In this document: one piece after another, positions 1 to 11,886 of the stretch
How positions within the stretch are numbered: the first letter of the stretch is position 1
How the letters are laid out: the number at the start of each line of letters is the position of its first letter
From: Portulaca oleracea
Lineage: Eukaryota > Streptophyta > Magnoliopsida > Caryophyllales > Portulacaceae
Assembly (NCBI GenBank): GCA_029582165.1
Contig: CM055877.1
Location: 21,922,355-21,986,354, forward strand
Direction of reading: 5' to 3'
Length of the DNA: 64,000 nucleotides
Made by a program: the position numbers and the translations under genes
Notes under the pieces: generated by a model
Databases searched by the model: none
Told to the model about the DNA's origin: nothing
The model's input: the letters and a program-made list of their open reading frames with translations, nothing else

Positions 1-642
1 CGACTTATAAAATTCCAATGTCCGGTCCGTAAAATTCCTATGAAAGCTAACATCTAAGGGAAACTCCTGTCCAAAGGGTTCGATCAAAAGACAACTACAC
101 TAACGGTGGTGACCTGATCTTTAGACCCCATCAAAACTGTCCCGTTACCGGTTCGATTTAATTTGCAAATTCAGTTCTAACTTCCACCAATCCGATCCCG
201 GGGTCCTAACTTGGGTTTAAAACAGTAACTTAGGTCCAAAGTAATTAACCTAACCCAACTAAGGTCCAAACATCAAATCTCCTATCATCAAAACCAAAAT
301 GTAAAACATGAAATCAACTTTAATATTTCTACTAACCCTAAAAGCATGCATGAAATATTAACACTATCCTAAACATGAATTTCTTAACCAATAAACAAGA
401 AGGAACTTAAAGAACATGTGAATAACTATAAAGAACATATAAACATTTAAACTACCAATCAAGAATCCCAACAACCAATTTCTTTATATAAGATTCAATC
501 AAGAATCATAAATTAGTAAACAATAATCGAACTTTAGTAATTCATTCACCTAACTTATTAAACACGATAAATTTAAGCATGATTGAAATAAAGAACATGT
601 GAATACTTAACTAACGATTCAAGAATTAATCTAGGTAATTAA
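1..642. other. AT-rich non-coding DNA left of the tandem array
   Basis: No reading frame of note is present. The sequence is A/T rich with scattered short motifs (AACATGAA, ACCCTAA) that recur in the following tandem units, so it may be a diverged flank or the end of the same repeat. The first ~250 bases are less AT-rich and could belong to an element that begins outside the window. I cannot assign a family. Confidence 0.4.
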
Positions 643-1507
643 ACTCTTTAAAGATTCATGCATACAATAATAGTGTTATCTAAAACCCTAACATGCTTCT
701 CAAGAAATTAAAGAATATTATTCAATCGATCATTAACAATTTCATTACAATTATTACAAACCCTAATACACCAAATTAGAACATAAAATTACACAAGAAC
801 CATCATAAACAACCTAATAATCATGCAAGTATCGAGTAAAACATGAAATAATAGCATTTAGATTAATAGTTAAACATGTTTACTACCCACACTACATGAA
901 TTACTACTGCCAAAAGAATACAAATTAGCATGCCCATGCACTTACTATATGCACCCAATCATAATCACATCACGTAAGGTGTGATTGAAACATACAAACA
1001 CATAACTATGACATATTGGCAGTAGTAATCGGCTATTGCAAGAGAAACACAAACAGTACATGAGAACTAGAGTTTAGGGTGTACACACTCCAAGGCAAGT
1101 GTTGGGCGGCACTAAAGGCGGCGGCGACGACCGGAGATGAGAGAAGCAGCAGTCCGACGGTAATTTGTGGCAGCAGCAGCACGCAACAACAGCTCGGAAG
1201 TCGACTCGGGCAGCGTTGTGACTTTGGTGGTTTGTGCGTTGTTCTCCGACGGCAGCTAGGTTGCGCGGCGGTTTCTGGGGTTCAGGGCGGCAGCCGGTGA
1301 TGGTCCAGCGGCGAGAGGCGGCAGAGAGAGAGAGACAGAGAGAGAGAGAGAGAAAGAGGCTAGGGTTAGGGTTAATGTTAGGGTTTTGAGAGAGAAACTA
1401 GCTTTTAAATTAACTATTAAGGCCCACTAATATTACTCCTAATCCTAACCCAGCCCAACACTAAAACAATTAAAATCTGATTTTTCTAAAAAAAACAACT
1501 AATAACA
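643..1507. repeat. Tandem unit 1 of 3 (~0.85 kb)
   Basis: First copy of a long direct repeat. The unit starts with ACTCTTTAAAGATTCATGC, passes through an AT-rich block and a GC-rich block beginning GGTGTACACACTCCAAGGC near 1078, then an interrupted (GA)n tract at about 1323-1358, and ends in an A-rich stretch. Small ORFs in the GC-rich block differ between copies and contain the (GA)n tract, so I do not call them genes. Confidence 0.9.
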
Positions 1508-2145
1508 ACTCTTTAAAGATTCATGCATACAATAATAGTGTTATCTAAAACCCTAACATGCTTCTCAAGAAATTAAAGAATATTATTCAATCGATCATTA
1601 ACAATTTCATTACAATTATTACAAACCCTAATACACCAAATTAGAACATAAAATTACACAAGAACCATCATAAACAACCTAATAATCATGCAAGTGTCGA
1701 GTAAAACATGAAATAATAGCATTTAGATTAATAGTTAAACATGTTTACTACCCACACTACATGAATTACTACTGCCAAAAGAATACAAATTAGCATGCCC
1801 ATGCACTTACTATATGCACCCAATCATAATCACATCACGTAAGGTGTGATTGAAACATACAAACACATAACTATGACATATTGGCAGTAGTAATCGGCTA
1901 TTGCAAGAGAAACACAAACAGTACATGAGAACTAGAGTTTAGGGTGTACACACTCCAAGGCAAGTGTTGGGCGACACTAAGGGCGGCGGCGGCGACCGGA
2001 GATGAGAGAAGCAGCAGTCCGACGGTAATTTGTGGCAGCAGCAGCACGCAACAACAGCTCGGAAGTCGACTCGGGCAGCGTTGTGACTTTGGTGGTTTGT
2101 GCGTTGTTCTCCGACGGCAGCGTGATGGTCCAATGCACGAGAGGC

Positions 2146-2190
<45 letters not shown>

Positions 2191-2339
2191 GCTAGGGTTA
2201 GGGTTAATGTTAGGGTTTTGAGAGAGAAACTAGCTTTTAAATTAACTATTAAGGCCCACTAATATTACTCCTAATCCTAACCCAGCCCAACACTAAAACA
2301 ATTAAAATCTGATTTTTCTAAAAAAAACAACTAATAACA
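1508..2339. repeat. Tandem unit 2 of 3
   Basis: Second copy, nearly identical to unit 1 over its AT-rich half. It is about 33 bp shorter, mainly because the GC-rich block between the shared cgacggcag word and the (GA)n tract is abridged. Its (GA)n tract (about 2151-2186) is longer and purer than in unit 1. The offset between unit starts is 865 then 832 bp. Confidence 0.9.
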
Positions 2340-2992
2340 ACTCTTTAAAGATTCATGCATACAATAATAGTGTTATCTAAAACCCTAACATGCTTCTCAA
2401 GAAATTAAAGAATATTATTCAATCGATCATTAACAATTTCATTACAATTATTACAAACCCTAATACACCAAATTAGAACATAAAATTACACAAGAACCAT
2501 CATAAACAACCTAATAATCATGCAAGTGTCGAGTAAAACATGAAATAATAGCATTTAGATTAATAGTTAAACATGTTTACTACCCACACTACATGAATTA
2601 CTACTGCCAAAAGAATACAAATTAGCATGCCCATGCACTTACTATATGCACCCAATCATAATCACATCACGTAAGGTGTGATTGAAACATACAAACACAT
2701 AACTATGACATATTGGCAGTAGTAATCGGCTATTGCAAGAGAAACACAAACAGTACATGAGAACTAGAGTTTAGGGTGTACACACTCCAAGGCAAGTGTT
2801 GGGCGACACTAAGGGCGGCGGCGGCGACCGGAGATGAGAGAAGCAGCGATCAAGCGGTAATTTGTGAAGAAGACGCAACAACATTTCTGGAAGTCGACTC
2901 GGGCGTTGTGACTTTGGTGGTTTGTGTTGTTCTCCGACGGGCTAGGTTGCTGCGCGGCGGTCTGTATGCACGGTGATGGTCCAAATGCAGAG

Positions 2993-3041
<49 letters not shown>

Positions 3042-3190
3042 GCTAGGGTTAGGGTTAATGTTAGGGTTTTGAGAGAGAAACTAGCTTTTAAATTAACTAT
3101 TAAGGCACACTAATATTACTCCTAATCCTAACCCAGCCCAACACTAAAACAATTAAAATCTGATTTTTCTAAAAAAAACAACTAATAACA
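2340..3190. repeat. Tandem unit 3 of 3
   Basis: Third copy. The AT-rich half matches units 1 and 2 closely, the GC-rich block is the most diverged, and the (GA)n tract (about 2995-3036) is again a different length. The unit does not close onto a fourth copy: where ACTCTTTAAAG would be expected, the sequence passes into AAT trinucleotide repeats. Confidence 0.9.
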
Positions 3191-3555
3191 ATAATAATAA
3201 TAATAATATTATTAATAATAATCACATAGAAAATAATATTCACAATAATTATTCATATAACAATTATAATAATCACAATAATATTAAGAGTAATACTAAT
3301 AATAAAAAGAGTAAAACTAATAATACTAAACCCATGAAATTACCGATATACCCTTGTTAGTCTCTCACGATCCTACGAGCTCAAGTGTTAGCAAAAAATA
3401 AACACAAACAAATAATAATAAAAAAACGAAGTCAAACATAATATACTAACGACGTCACGGTCAACACCTTTGGATTTTTGAGGGTTTTACAAGAAACCTC
3501 CCAAATGTGGGGGGAATAGGCTATCCCTTTTGTTTCACAACAACAACAAAACCAA

Positions 3556-3610
<55 letters not shown>

Positions 3611-3758
3611 GTTATAATTATAATTATTAATAATTATTATAATTATAATCATAATTATAATTATAATTATTATAATTATTATAATAAATAATAATCATAA
3701 TAATAATTATAATAATAATAATTTTTAATAATTAATAATAATTATAATAATTATAAAA

Positions 3759-3794
<36 letters not shown>

Positions 3795-4257
3795 TATAAT
3801 TATTATTATAATTATTAATAATAATTATAATAAAAATAATTATTATAAATGTATATATGAATAATTATTACTAAAAAATAATTATTAAGTGTTATTTATT
3901 AACAATAATTTATAATAATTAGAAATTTAGTAATATGAAAATTTGTAATTAATAGTTAATAATTAATAATAAAAATATATATTAATAATTAATAACTAAT
4001 AACTAATTATAATAATTAATATTTAATATTTAATTATAATTATTAATAATGAATATCATAAAATTACTAATTGATACAAATGTCAACAATTAAAAATTAA
4101 TTAATAATTATAATAGTTAATTATTTTCCATTGATAATAATTATTAATTAATAAAAAGTAATAATTTGTAATTTATATTAATAATATTATTAATTAATAT
4201 GTAATAATAACTAATTAATAATTGATAATTATTAATTATTAAATTTTTATTATTGTC

Positions 4258-4302
<45 letters not shown>

Positions 4303-4310
4303 ACTATAAC
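3186..4310. repeat. AAT/ATT trinucleotide and AT-rich low-complexity island
   Basis: About 1.1 kb composed largely of A and T, including long (AAT)n and (ATT)n runs that meet head to head near 3558-3610 and again near 3765-3830 and 4256-4297. A short less-biased patch lies at about 3330-3540. Apparent ORFs here are tyrosine or asparagine homopolymers read from the repeat and are not genes. Runs of AAT facing ATT can form hairpins. Confidence 0.9.
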
Positions 4311-4429
4311 TATAGCCTTGATTCCATTCCACTGCTCACCAAACACTTTCATTTCAGGGTTTTAATTCCATACCCAACCCCCTAGGATTCTAATTTCATA
4401 CACAACCCATTCCACATTTCTCTCCAAAC

Positions 4430-5535
4430 AAGCCCTAATTTCCAATTCAATTCCCCCCTCTTCTTTCTTTCTCTACCTGTCACTTTCTCCCTCATCTCTT
4501 TCTAAACCCCTTCGTTCCTCTCATTTCCCCACTGAGAAAATCCTAACCCTAATCTTAACCTCACCTAACTCACACTCTCTCTCTCCAGATCGTGGCTGAG
4601 AATTGCAGAGCAAATCGAACCGTGCAAATGGTTCCGAGATTCGAGACGTGAAGAATAAGAATGATCAAAGGCTCGGGTATACATTGAAGAGGAAGGCTGA
4701 CGAAGAAGGGGAGACGTTTTTGGGGGGTGACAACCCAATTGATCCCATTAGGAAGTTAGTTCTTGTATTCGAATTCAGATAGAAGTTGTTGTTTTTGGAA
4801 GTGATGTTCGAAATTCTGGGATGTTTTCATTTGGAAGTTTCAGGTTTGAAATTTGAGTTTGCAATTCTTGGTGCTTTGTTCTTCTTCTTCTTCTTCTCTT
4901 CTTTCGTTGATGCGTTTCCTCTTGGTGTTGATTCGGTTAGATCTTATTTACTGTTTTCTGGATTAGTTTGATTCGAATGTTCTCTTAATCTTTGATTTGT
5001 TTAGATCTTCTTGAAATTTCTTGATTGTTGAATGCTAGTAGTTTAAATCGATTTTGCTTGGGTTGTTGTCTGGGTTCGATTGGTTTATTCGGTTCAAGTT
5101 GTTGGATTATTTTGTTGTTGATTGCTCTATTAAAAGCTTCAAAAGGGCCGTGTACCTCTGCCCGAGTCTTGATGTGATCTCACGCTCGGTTTGGTTAATT
5201 TTTGTCCTTGTTCATGTTTCGTGTTTTTCCCCCTTTTATTGCTTTTGTTTTATTTTATATGTTTGATAGCTTTGATCTCTTAAAATGACTAGAACAGTAT
5301 AGTTGAGAGCGTGTGTTTTGTTTGATTTCTAGTTAAATAGATTGTCCTTTACTATTGTAATTGCTTGAATTCGTTACTAGTAAATATTAGTTAGTTTAGG
5401 TTAATAAATAATATATAAGTAGGAAGCTAAAACTATTGAACACTTAGCAATTAAAAATCAGAAAATCGACTCCCTGTGGATACGACAAACCTTAGGAATA
5501 ACTCAATCCTAAAACCACTAAAACTGTGACGAAAA
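4430..5535 (+). repeat. Element A 5' LTR, left-truncated
   Basis: Closely matches the 3' LTR (10339-11848) from its middle onwards, from the CCCTAATTYCCAATTC word to the end, but the first ~360 bp, including the TGTTCGG tip, are missing and replaced by unrelated sequence. A weak match may extend back to ~4400. The (CT)n tract that spans ~50 bp in the 3' LTR is only about 16 bp here, so it expanded or contracted after insertion. Confidence 0.88.
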
Positions 5536-5537
5536 AA

Positions 5538-5555
5538 TGGCGCCGTTGCTGGGGA
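5538..5555 (+). promoter_or_regulatory. Primer binding site, tRNA-Asp type
   Basis: TGGCGCCGTTGCTGGGGA lies two or three bases after the LTR end. It matches the complement of the 3' end of plant tRNA-Asp(GTC) except for one C to T change. This primer choice is typical of Athila elements. Minus-strand DNA synthesis would start here. Confidence 0.9.
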
Positions 5556-5810
5556 GTCGGTGTCCCACGATTCTTCTTATTTGAGTGTTTGAAAAAAAAG
5601 AGTTAAATTTTGTTAGGAATATAATATTTCTTTGGGTCCTAGTATTATTCCCTATTCTGGAGTCAATTTTTTTTTAAAAAAAGTGTCTTAGTAGTTTTTT
5701 AAAAAAAAACATCCAAACGATTTGGTTTTATTTTTATTATGTTTATTTGATTTTTCTTTCTTTTTTTTTTAACTTTGTGTTTCTGTTTGTTTTTTTTTTT
5801 TTTGTATCTC

Positions 5811-7415
5811 ATGGCTAGTGTCCGTTTTCCACAATTTGAGCATGAAATATTTTGGAGGTACTTTGCTAGATTACAAGACTATGTTGTTCAATGTGAATCA
5901 TATGGTGTTTTACATGAAAAATTGGACATTTTGAGTATAGTGATTGAGGGTGTGAATTATGAAACCCGTGGTTTGTTGGAACATTATGGGTTTTCTAATT
6001 TAGGTGAAAATAATGCATGGGAGTTACTTGAGTGGTTATCTATGGATAGTTATGAATTGGAGCAACAAAGTGTTATCCCCAATTCCCATGTTTCTTCTAG
6101 TGTGTCATCCTATGAGAATTTAGCCATGCCATCTTGTGATTATTCCCCGTATTTTGATGATCAATCTAATGTTAGGGAATATGTTGGAAATTCTTGTGAT
6201 CCTTTTCAAGGTTGTAATGTCGAGTCTCTTTCCTTACTGTGTTGTATGTCAGTGTTTGGGTCATCAATTTGATGCCTGCCCTGAGTATCCTGCTTTCAAA
6301 GCCTTTACGGATGGATCCAGACCTGATGAACCTCAAATGAATAATAACGATGCTCATTTGTATGATATTTGGGACGAGGATGACGATCCAATGTTTACAT
6401 TTGCAAAATCCCCTTCCACTTTACCTGTTGAAAATATAAATGAGCCATGTGATGATGTACTTGATCATGTTGCTAATGAGCTTGATTGTGTTATTTCTAA
6501 TGATTGTGCTGATCATGTACATAACTCCTGTGGAGGAGAGACACTTTTGTTGAAGGATCATATGAATAATGAATTAGTATGTGCTAATGATGTGCATGAT
6601 AGTAGAAATGTTGAGTCTTTGCCCATACTTTTGTCTATGCCATTTAATGAGGTGGGGGTTGAATGCGTTGATGTTCATGTTGAGTTTGTTGTGCAGAAGG
6701 AGTCTAATGTGTGCTCAGTGCCCTCTCTTGCTGATTTACACACTCAATCTCCATGTGTGGATAAACTAGATGAATCTTGTGTAGTTACTCCTTCCCCTCT
6801 CTCCCAATTCAAGATGTTACTAGTGTTGATGCATCTTTGTCTTTTGAGCTTGATTGTCTTTCTGATGAATATGAAATTGATGATGATGATAATGCAAATG
6901 TGTGTGATGTTGAAAGTGTAGTGATGTGGTATAACCCTACTTTTTCCTTGTCACTCATTGATAAACTTGATGAGTTGGATGAAAATTATGAATTGGAGTC
7001 TATGTATGATGAGAATTGTGTAGAGAATGAAAAAGAGGACTTTAGTTTGTTTTCTGATGATATTGAAATTATGTCCCCATTTGTCCTTCATGTGAAATGT
7101 TATCCTATACTCCTTTCCATCGAGCATGAGACAATGAAGTCCTTAGGTCCCTATGGAGGGTATAAACCCCTCATTGACTCATATTGTGCCCACCTGGAGG
7201 ACTTGCCTAGGAAAATCAAGTGTGTTCATTTATTCCTTGACTTTTCTGATTATTCCAAGGCTTTTGATAAACTGCTAAGAGCACTAACATTTATTATTGA
7301 TGCATTGTTGAGACTGTGTTCTTATGTCCACCATTCTAAGATGTATTCGAGAATGCATGATTTATTACTACGGGCATTGAATGGATCTGAGTTGGTGCTC
7401 CGCATCTTGAGGTAA
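5811..7415 (+). pseudogene. Element A gag-like protein, two frameshifts
   Basis: The chosen start begins MASVRFPQFEHEIFWRYF, which aligns with the start region of the element C ORF. The frame runs to ~6240, shifts by one near the zinc knuckle, continues to ~6830, then returns to the first frame and stops at 7415. The two shifts compensate. A CX2CX4HX4C knuckle (CVVCQCLGHQFDAC) lies at about 6238-6280 in the second frame. The middle is acidic and rich in Asp, Glu, Asn and Val. The last ~60 residues (KAFDKLLRALTF, HHSKMYSRMHDLLLRALNGS) closely match element C. It would be a structural protein for particle assembly, now broken. The capsid fold itself is not obvious. Confidence 0.75.
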
Positions 7416-7632
7416 CATGGAGCGGCTGATGCTCTAGTGGTACTAACCGAGCTTTCATAGCTTGGATACTGTCAGTATTCAACCTGGTATGATCGTTCCA
7501 TTCTTTATTTTTATTTTTTTTCATTTTTCTTTCTCCTATAGTGTAAATATCTAGTTCATTTCCTTTTCTTTCTTTTAGTGTGTTTTTTCCCTTTTATTTT
7601 TCTTTTCTTTTTAGTTGCGTGTCACCTTATTC

Positions 7633-7679
7633 ACAATGAGGACATTGTAAAGTTTTTGTGTGGGAGAGGGGGTGGCATA
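7633..7679 (+). promoter_or_regulatory. Conserved hairpin plus PPT-like motif
   Basis: ACAATGAGGACATTGT, a 6 bp stem with a 4 bp loop, is followed by TTTTTGTGTGGGAG and AGGGGGTGGCAT. The TTTGTGTGGGAG part repeats the sequence immediately before the 3' LTR of this same element. Elements B and C carry the motif twice each at the equivalent place. Function is not known; an internal plus-strand priming site or an RNA signal is inferred. Confidence 0.6.
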
Positions 7680-8354
7680 CACGCCGGTTTTGTGTGCTCT
7701 TCTTCTTTTACAAAAAAAAATTTTAAAAAATTATATAATAAAAAATGAGAATTATTTTTGTTTTTGTGCCTAAAATGAAAAAATTGAGACAATGAAGTGA
7801 AAAAAAAGAGTGTTTCTGTTTTCGAAAACGAGTTGCTTTGTGCTTGATTGTGTAAAAAGTTGCTTAAATGGAGCAATTAGTTTGATTCAAAGCGATCGAT
7901 ATGTGTATAGTAGGCCTTAGGCTAGCGTGTTGCTATGACGTTGTAATTAGACTCCGTTTACCTTGTGCAAAAACGAGTTTTCCTTACCTTTGTCACGCCC
8001 ATTTGAAACCGAGAATTTCTTGGATTAGGAAGGAATATTTTAGCCCTTTTATGCTCCCTTTTATGCTCTCACTCAAGTGCTTAATGTTAAAAAAAAAATT
8101 TAAAAAAAAAAGATGAAGTTCAAGATATCGCGAGTTGGTTTACCGTCACGGTCTGGCATTGGTAGCGTGACACCTCTTGCCCCTTAAGTACAATGTTATC
8201 AAACGAATGGAGAAAGCCGTGCTGGGAGGGTAACCCCTTAAATGGGCCGTATCTAATCCCGAAACATGCCAGCGTGTACACATAAACAAACCTAAATTGA
8301 AATCATTGTTTTGTGAATAAATTGTATGAGACCTTTCTTTATGTAACTTGCGGC
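7680..8354 (+). other. Element A 3' untranslated region, first part
   Basis: Non-coding. From about 8150 the words CCCCTTAAGTAC and GGGAGGGTAACCCC align with the minus strand of element B at 14930-15000, showing common ancestry. Short ORFs seen here are not conserved. Confidence 0.7.
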
Positions 8355-9753
8355 TGATGTATTTTGGCCCACGCCAAAAACATCAAGGAAGTCCCATTAC
8401 ATTATCAAAGATGAGGAGCAAGCTATGGAGAAAAGGTTGAGCATAGAGGCCCACAGGCCCATTCATATGGTGTGCAGTTTGTTCCAAGAGGATGTCCAAA
8501 CATCCTAGATTGGGCCCAATATCACGCCAAGTTCACGTCCAAGATCTTTACAAAGTCCAAGTGAAGTTCACATTTTTTATCTTTTGGATGTAGCTTAGTT
8601 CTATTAGCTTTTAATTGTTTTAGTGTGATTTATATTATTATTTTGAGTCATGTAAGATGCCAAGTAAGTTATAAACTTGAGCATCAAGTCAATAGGAGTC
8701 TAGATTAGTCTAGAATATTCTAAGGTGTTCTAGAATATTCTAGAAGGAGTGTGTGTGTGATATAGGCGTGTGGTAGAGTAGCTTAGGCACTAAGTCTTGC
8801 AAATCCTAGATGGGGTTGTCTTATTTTGCAACTAATCCTTCTTGGATTAGGAAAGCCAAGTCCTAAAAGGATTACTCTCTTTTGTAATTATCTCCCTTTA
8901 GGATAAGGAGTCCTAATCCAAGTGGGAGATAAGGTAGATGGCATCTAGGAGAAGGAGTCTAGATGGCTTGCATGCCAATCTAGTCCACCTTCTTAGTCTT
9001 GTAGCCGTCATAAGAGTCTCCCTTAAGGAGGTTAGGAGTAGTATAAATAGCTAGGCTTGTAGCCTCTCAAAGGCATCATCCAACTTTGAATTATGAATAT
9101 ATCCAAGCGTTTAGATTACCCCTTGAGTGTTTCGTGAGAGCCTCGTGATCTCTTCTATTGTATCTTGGTTTGGCAACCAAGTGGTGAGGAAGAGCTTGAT
9201 CCCTAAACCCAGAAGGTGTTTCTGTAACTAGGTTGAATGTCATGTTAGCTCTAGGGTTTCTTTCTTGTGGTGTTTCTGTATCAAGATAGATCCCTGTAAC
9301 TATCTTGTTACTTCCTTTTCTATCTATCTTAGTTAGAAAACCCTAAAGCTATCAACACTCCCAAATCTATCTCTCTCAAACGTCCCCACCCTCTCTCTCA
9401 AACCCTAATCACGTCAACTCTCTCCTCTCCCCTATAATCAACGTCCCTCCATCTTTTTCTTTCAAATCTCTCTTAAACTAACCCTCCCCCCCTCAAAGGC
9501 TTCATGCCACCTCCCAAAAAACCTCCTTATTTCGTTCATCTCTGTCTCACAATCTCCCCAAAGATTCAATCTTTCACAAACCCTAATCCTTAATCCCTCA
9601 TCATTCATCCAACCCCACAAAATCTCCTTACTTCCTCACGTGAATCACCCTCTTTTGCCCTAGTTCTCGTGAAGCACCCTATACTTAGATTGGTTGCACG
9701 TCACCCCTTTGATGTAATTGATCAAGCCCTAGTTTTGATCCCATTGTACATCA
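8355..9753 (+). mobile_element. Solo LTR inserted in element A
   Basis: The 1399 bp insert starts TGATGTA and ends TACATCA, a perfect 7 bp terminal inverted repeat. It is flanked by GCGGC (8350-8354) and GCGAC (9754-9758), a 5 bp target duplication with one change. Element B has the uninterrupted site (minus strand near 13830). A TATAAATAG box lies at 9042-9050, with CT-rich leader-like DNA after it, and there are several CTAGAATATTC words upstream. No internal coding region exists, so this is an LTR-LTR recombination product. Family not assigned. Confidence 0.88.
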
Positions 9754-9758
9754 GCGAC

Positions 9759-10338
9759 CCTCACCAAGCCAAGGGCGACACCAAATAATGGAGGGGAACA
9801 TGCAGATCAAGTATTGTTAATTATTGAGCTTGAGCATGCGAGTGGCTGAAACTGACCGACCGAAACAGTTCTGACTCGGGATCAAATATGCCCACTTGCA
9901 CTTGTGCATAGGAAACTTGTCTAGCATAAGGTCTACAGATGTCGAATATCTAAAAGAAACGACAACATTTTTTGGTTTGACTGTTCTCAAATCTGTATAC
10001 TTATTTCTTTTGATTCGATTGACAATGCTATTTGAGTAAACTAGTTATATGATTGTGTTCAAAAGCGACTTGTTCTTTGTTTCTTTTCGAAATGATTTTC
10101 ATTCACTTCACATCCTCCTTCTTTTTCATTTGTTTTCTTTGGCTTTTGTGGGTATAACGTCTATAAACCCTCACGAGACCTTCCTCGTCCACTTGGGTTG
10201 CCAAGGGGTTTAAAGGGTTTGATGCATGTGCTAAATGCATCCGCGATTCCTGCGAAAGTGAGTTAGGGTAGTTAGTTTCTTTTTCTTTTTCTTTGTTTTT
10301 AGTTTGCTCGGGGCGAGCAAACCTTTGTGTGGGAGTGT
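9759..10338 (+). other. Element A 3' untranslated region, second part, with polypurine tract
   Basis: Non-coding and collinear with element B (minus strand 13199-13830): the shared words are AAGCCAAGGGCGAC, the block around GCGATTCCTGCGAAAGTGAG and GGGCGAGCAAACC. It ends with TTTGTGTGGGAGTGT directly before the LTR, which acts as the polypurine tract for plus-strand priming. Confidence 0.75.
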
Positions 10339-10854
10339 TGTTCGGTCTCGTTTCGAGCCGAATTGATATCTTTTATAAAGTGTTTTGCTTGTTTTTAATA
10401 ATTGTTTTAGTATTTTTATTATGTTTTTACTCATTTTACAATTTTATTAGATTTTATGTCTTTTTACTATTTTTGTTATTATTATTGCTTAATTGAATCA
10501 AAGTGTTTAAAATTGAAAATAAAATAAAAACCCAAAACCAATTCCTATTTCTACCCAATTAATCAGCCCAATTCTTCCCCTTAATCGGCCCAAGCGACAG
10601 CCCAAAACCCATGCCCAACTCCCTCTACCCGTCTAACCCGTTTACCCAAACCCACAACCCATTCCCCCTTTTCCATTTCAGCCGAATATAACCCCTTCCT
10701 AAAACCCTAATTCCCAATTCAATTCCCCCCTCTTCTTTCTTTCTCTTCCCGTCACTTTCTCCCTCTTCTCTCTTTCTGTCCATCTCTGTCTAAACCATTT
10801 CCTTCCTCTCATTTCCCCACTGAGAAAATCCTAACCCTAATCTTAACCTCACCT

Positions 10855-10909
<55 letters not shown>

Positions 10910-11848
10910 GATCGTGGCTGAGAATTGCGGAGCAAATCGAACCGTGAAATGGTTCTGAGATTCGAGGCGTGAAGAACAAGAAAGATCAAAGACTCGGGTA
11001 TACATTGAAGAGGAATGCCGACGAAGAAGGGGAAACGTTTTTGGGGGGTGACAACCCAATTGATCCCATTAGGAAGTTAATTCTTATATTCAAATTCAGA
11101 TAGAAGTTGTTAATTTTGCAAGTGATGTTCGAAATTTTGGGATGTTTTCATTTGGAAGTTTCAGGTTTGAAATTTGAGTTTGGAATTCTTAGTGCTTTGT
11201 TGTTCTTCTCTTCTTTCGTTGATGCGTTTCCACTTGGTGTTGATTCAATTAGATCTTATTTACTGTTTTTTTGGATTAGTTTGATTCGAATGTTCTGGGT
11301 TTGTTTCAATCTTTGATTTGTTTAGATCTTCTCGAAATTTCTAGATTGTTGAATGCTAGTAGTTTAAATAGATTTTGGTTGGGTTGTTTTCTGATTGGTT
11401 TATTCGGTTCAAGTTGTTGGATTATTTTGTGGTTGATTGCTTTATTGAAAGCTTCAAAAGGGTCGTGTACCTCTGCCCGAATCCAGATTTGATCTGAGGC
11501 TCGGTTTGGTTAATTTTTGTCCTTGTTCATGTTTCGTGTTTTTTTTACCCTTTTATTGCTTTTGTTTTATTTTATCAGTTTGATAGCTTTGATCTCTTAA
11601 AATGACTAGAACAGTATAGTTGAGAGCATGTGTTTTGTTTGATTTCGAGTTAAATAGATCGTCCTTTACTATTGTAATTGCTTGAATTCGTTACTTGTAA
11701 ATATTGGTTAGTTTAGGTTAATAAATAATAAGTAGGAAGCTAAAACGATCGAACACTTAGTAATTAAAAATCAGAAAACCGACTCCCTATGGATACGACA
11801 ATCCTTAGGAATAACTCAATCCTAAAACCACTAAAACTGTGACGAACA
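10339..11848 (+). repeat. Element A 3' LTR, complete
   Basis: The 1510 bp LTR begins TGTTCGGTCTCG and ends GACGAACA. The tip TTCGGTCTCG-TTT-CGAGCCGAA can fold into a hairpin with a single bulge. It contains a CT-rich block with a pure (CT)n tract at about 10857-10907. The U5-like end (GACTCCCTATGGATACGACA, CCTTAGGAATAA) is shared with the LTRs of C. ORFs inside are chance. Confidence 0.92.
10857..10907. repeat. (CT)n microsatellite in LTR
   Basis: About 25 CT units. The paired LTR has only about 8 units at 4570-4587. Confidence 0.95.
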
Positions 11849-11886
11849 TTAGTAGAGTGACTTAGGTCTATCCCCTGAACATTTAT

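Larger units (their letters stand above)
4430..11848 (+). mobile_element. Element A: non-autonomous Athila-type Ty3/gypsy element
   Basis: The order is truncated 5' LTR, tRNA-Asp-type PBS, gag-like pseudogene, long 3' untranslated region and complete 3' LTR. No protease, RT, RNase H or integrase is found between PBS and 3' LTR. The 3' untranslated region aligns with that of element B around 8150-8350 and 9760-10330, so A is a relative of B that has lost pol. A 1.4 kb solo LTR interrupts it. The left end is worn away, so no target duplication can be read. Confidence 0.88.

Noticed and set aside
1360..1390. CTAGGGTTAGGGTTA telomere-like words in each tandem unit
   Set aside because: Only two or three repeats, not the plant TTTAGGG type, and part of the larger 0.85 kb unit.
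4144..4332. Tyr-rich minus-strand ORF
   Set aside because: Read from trinucleotide repeats.
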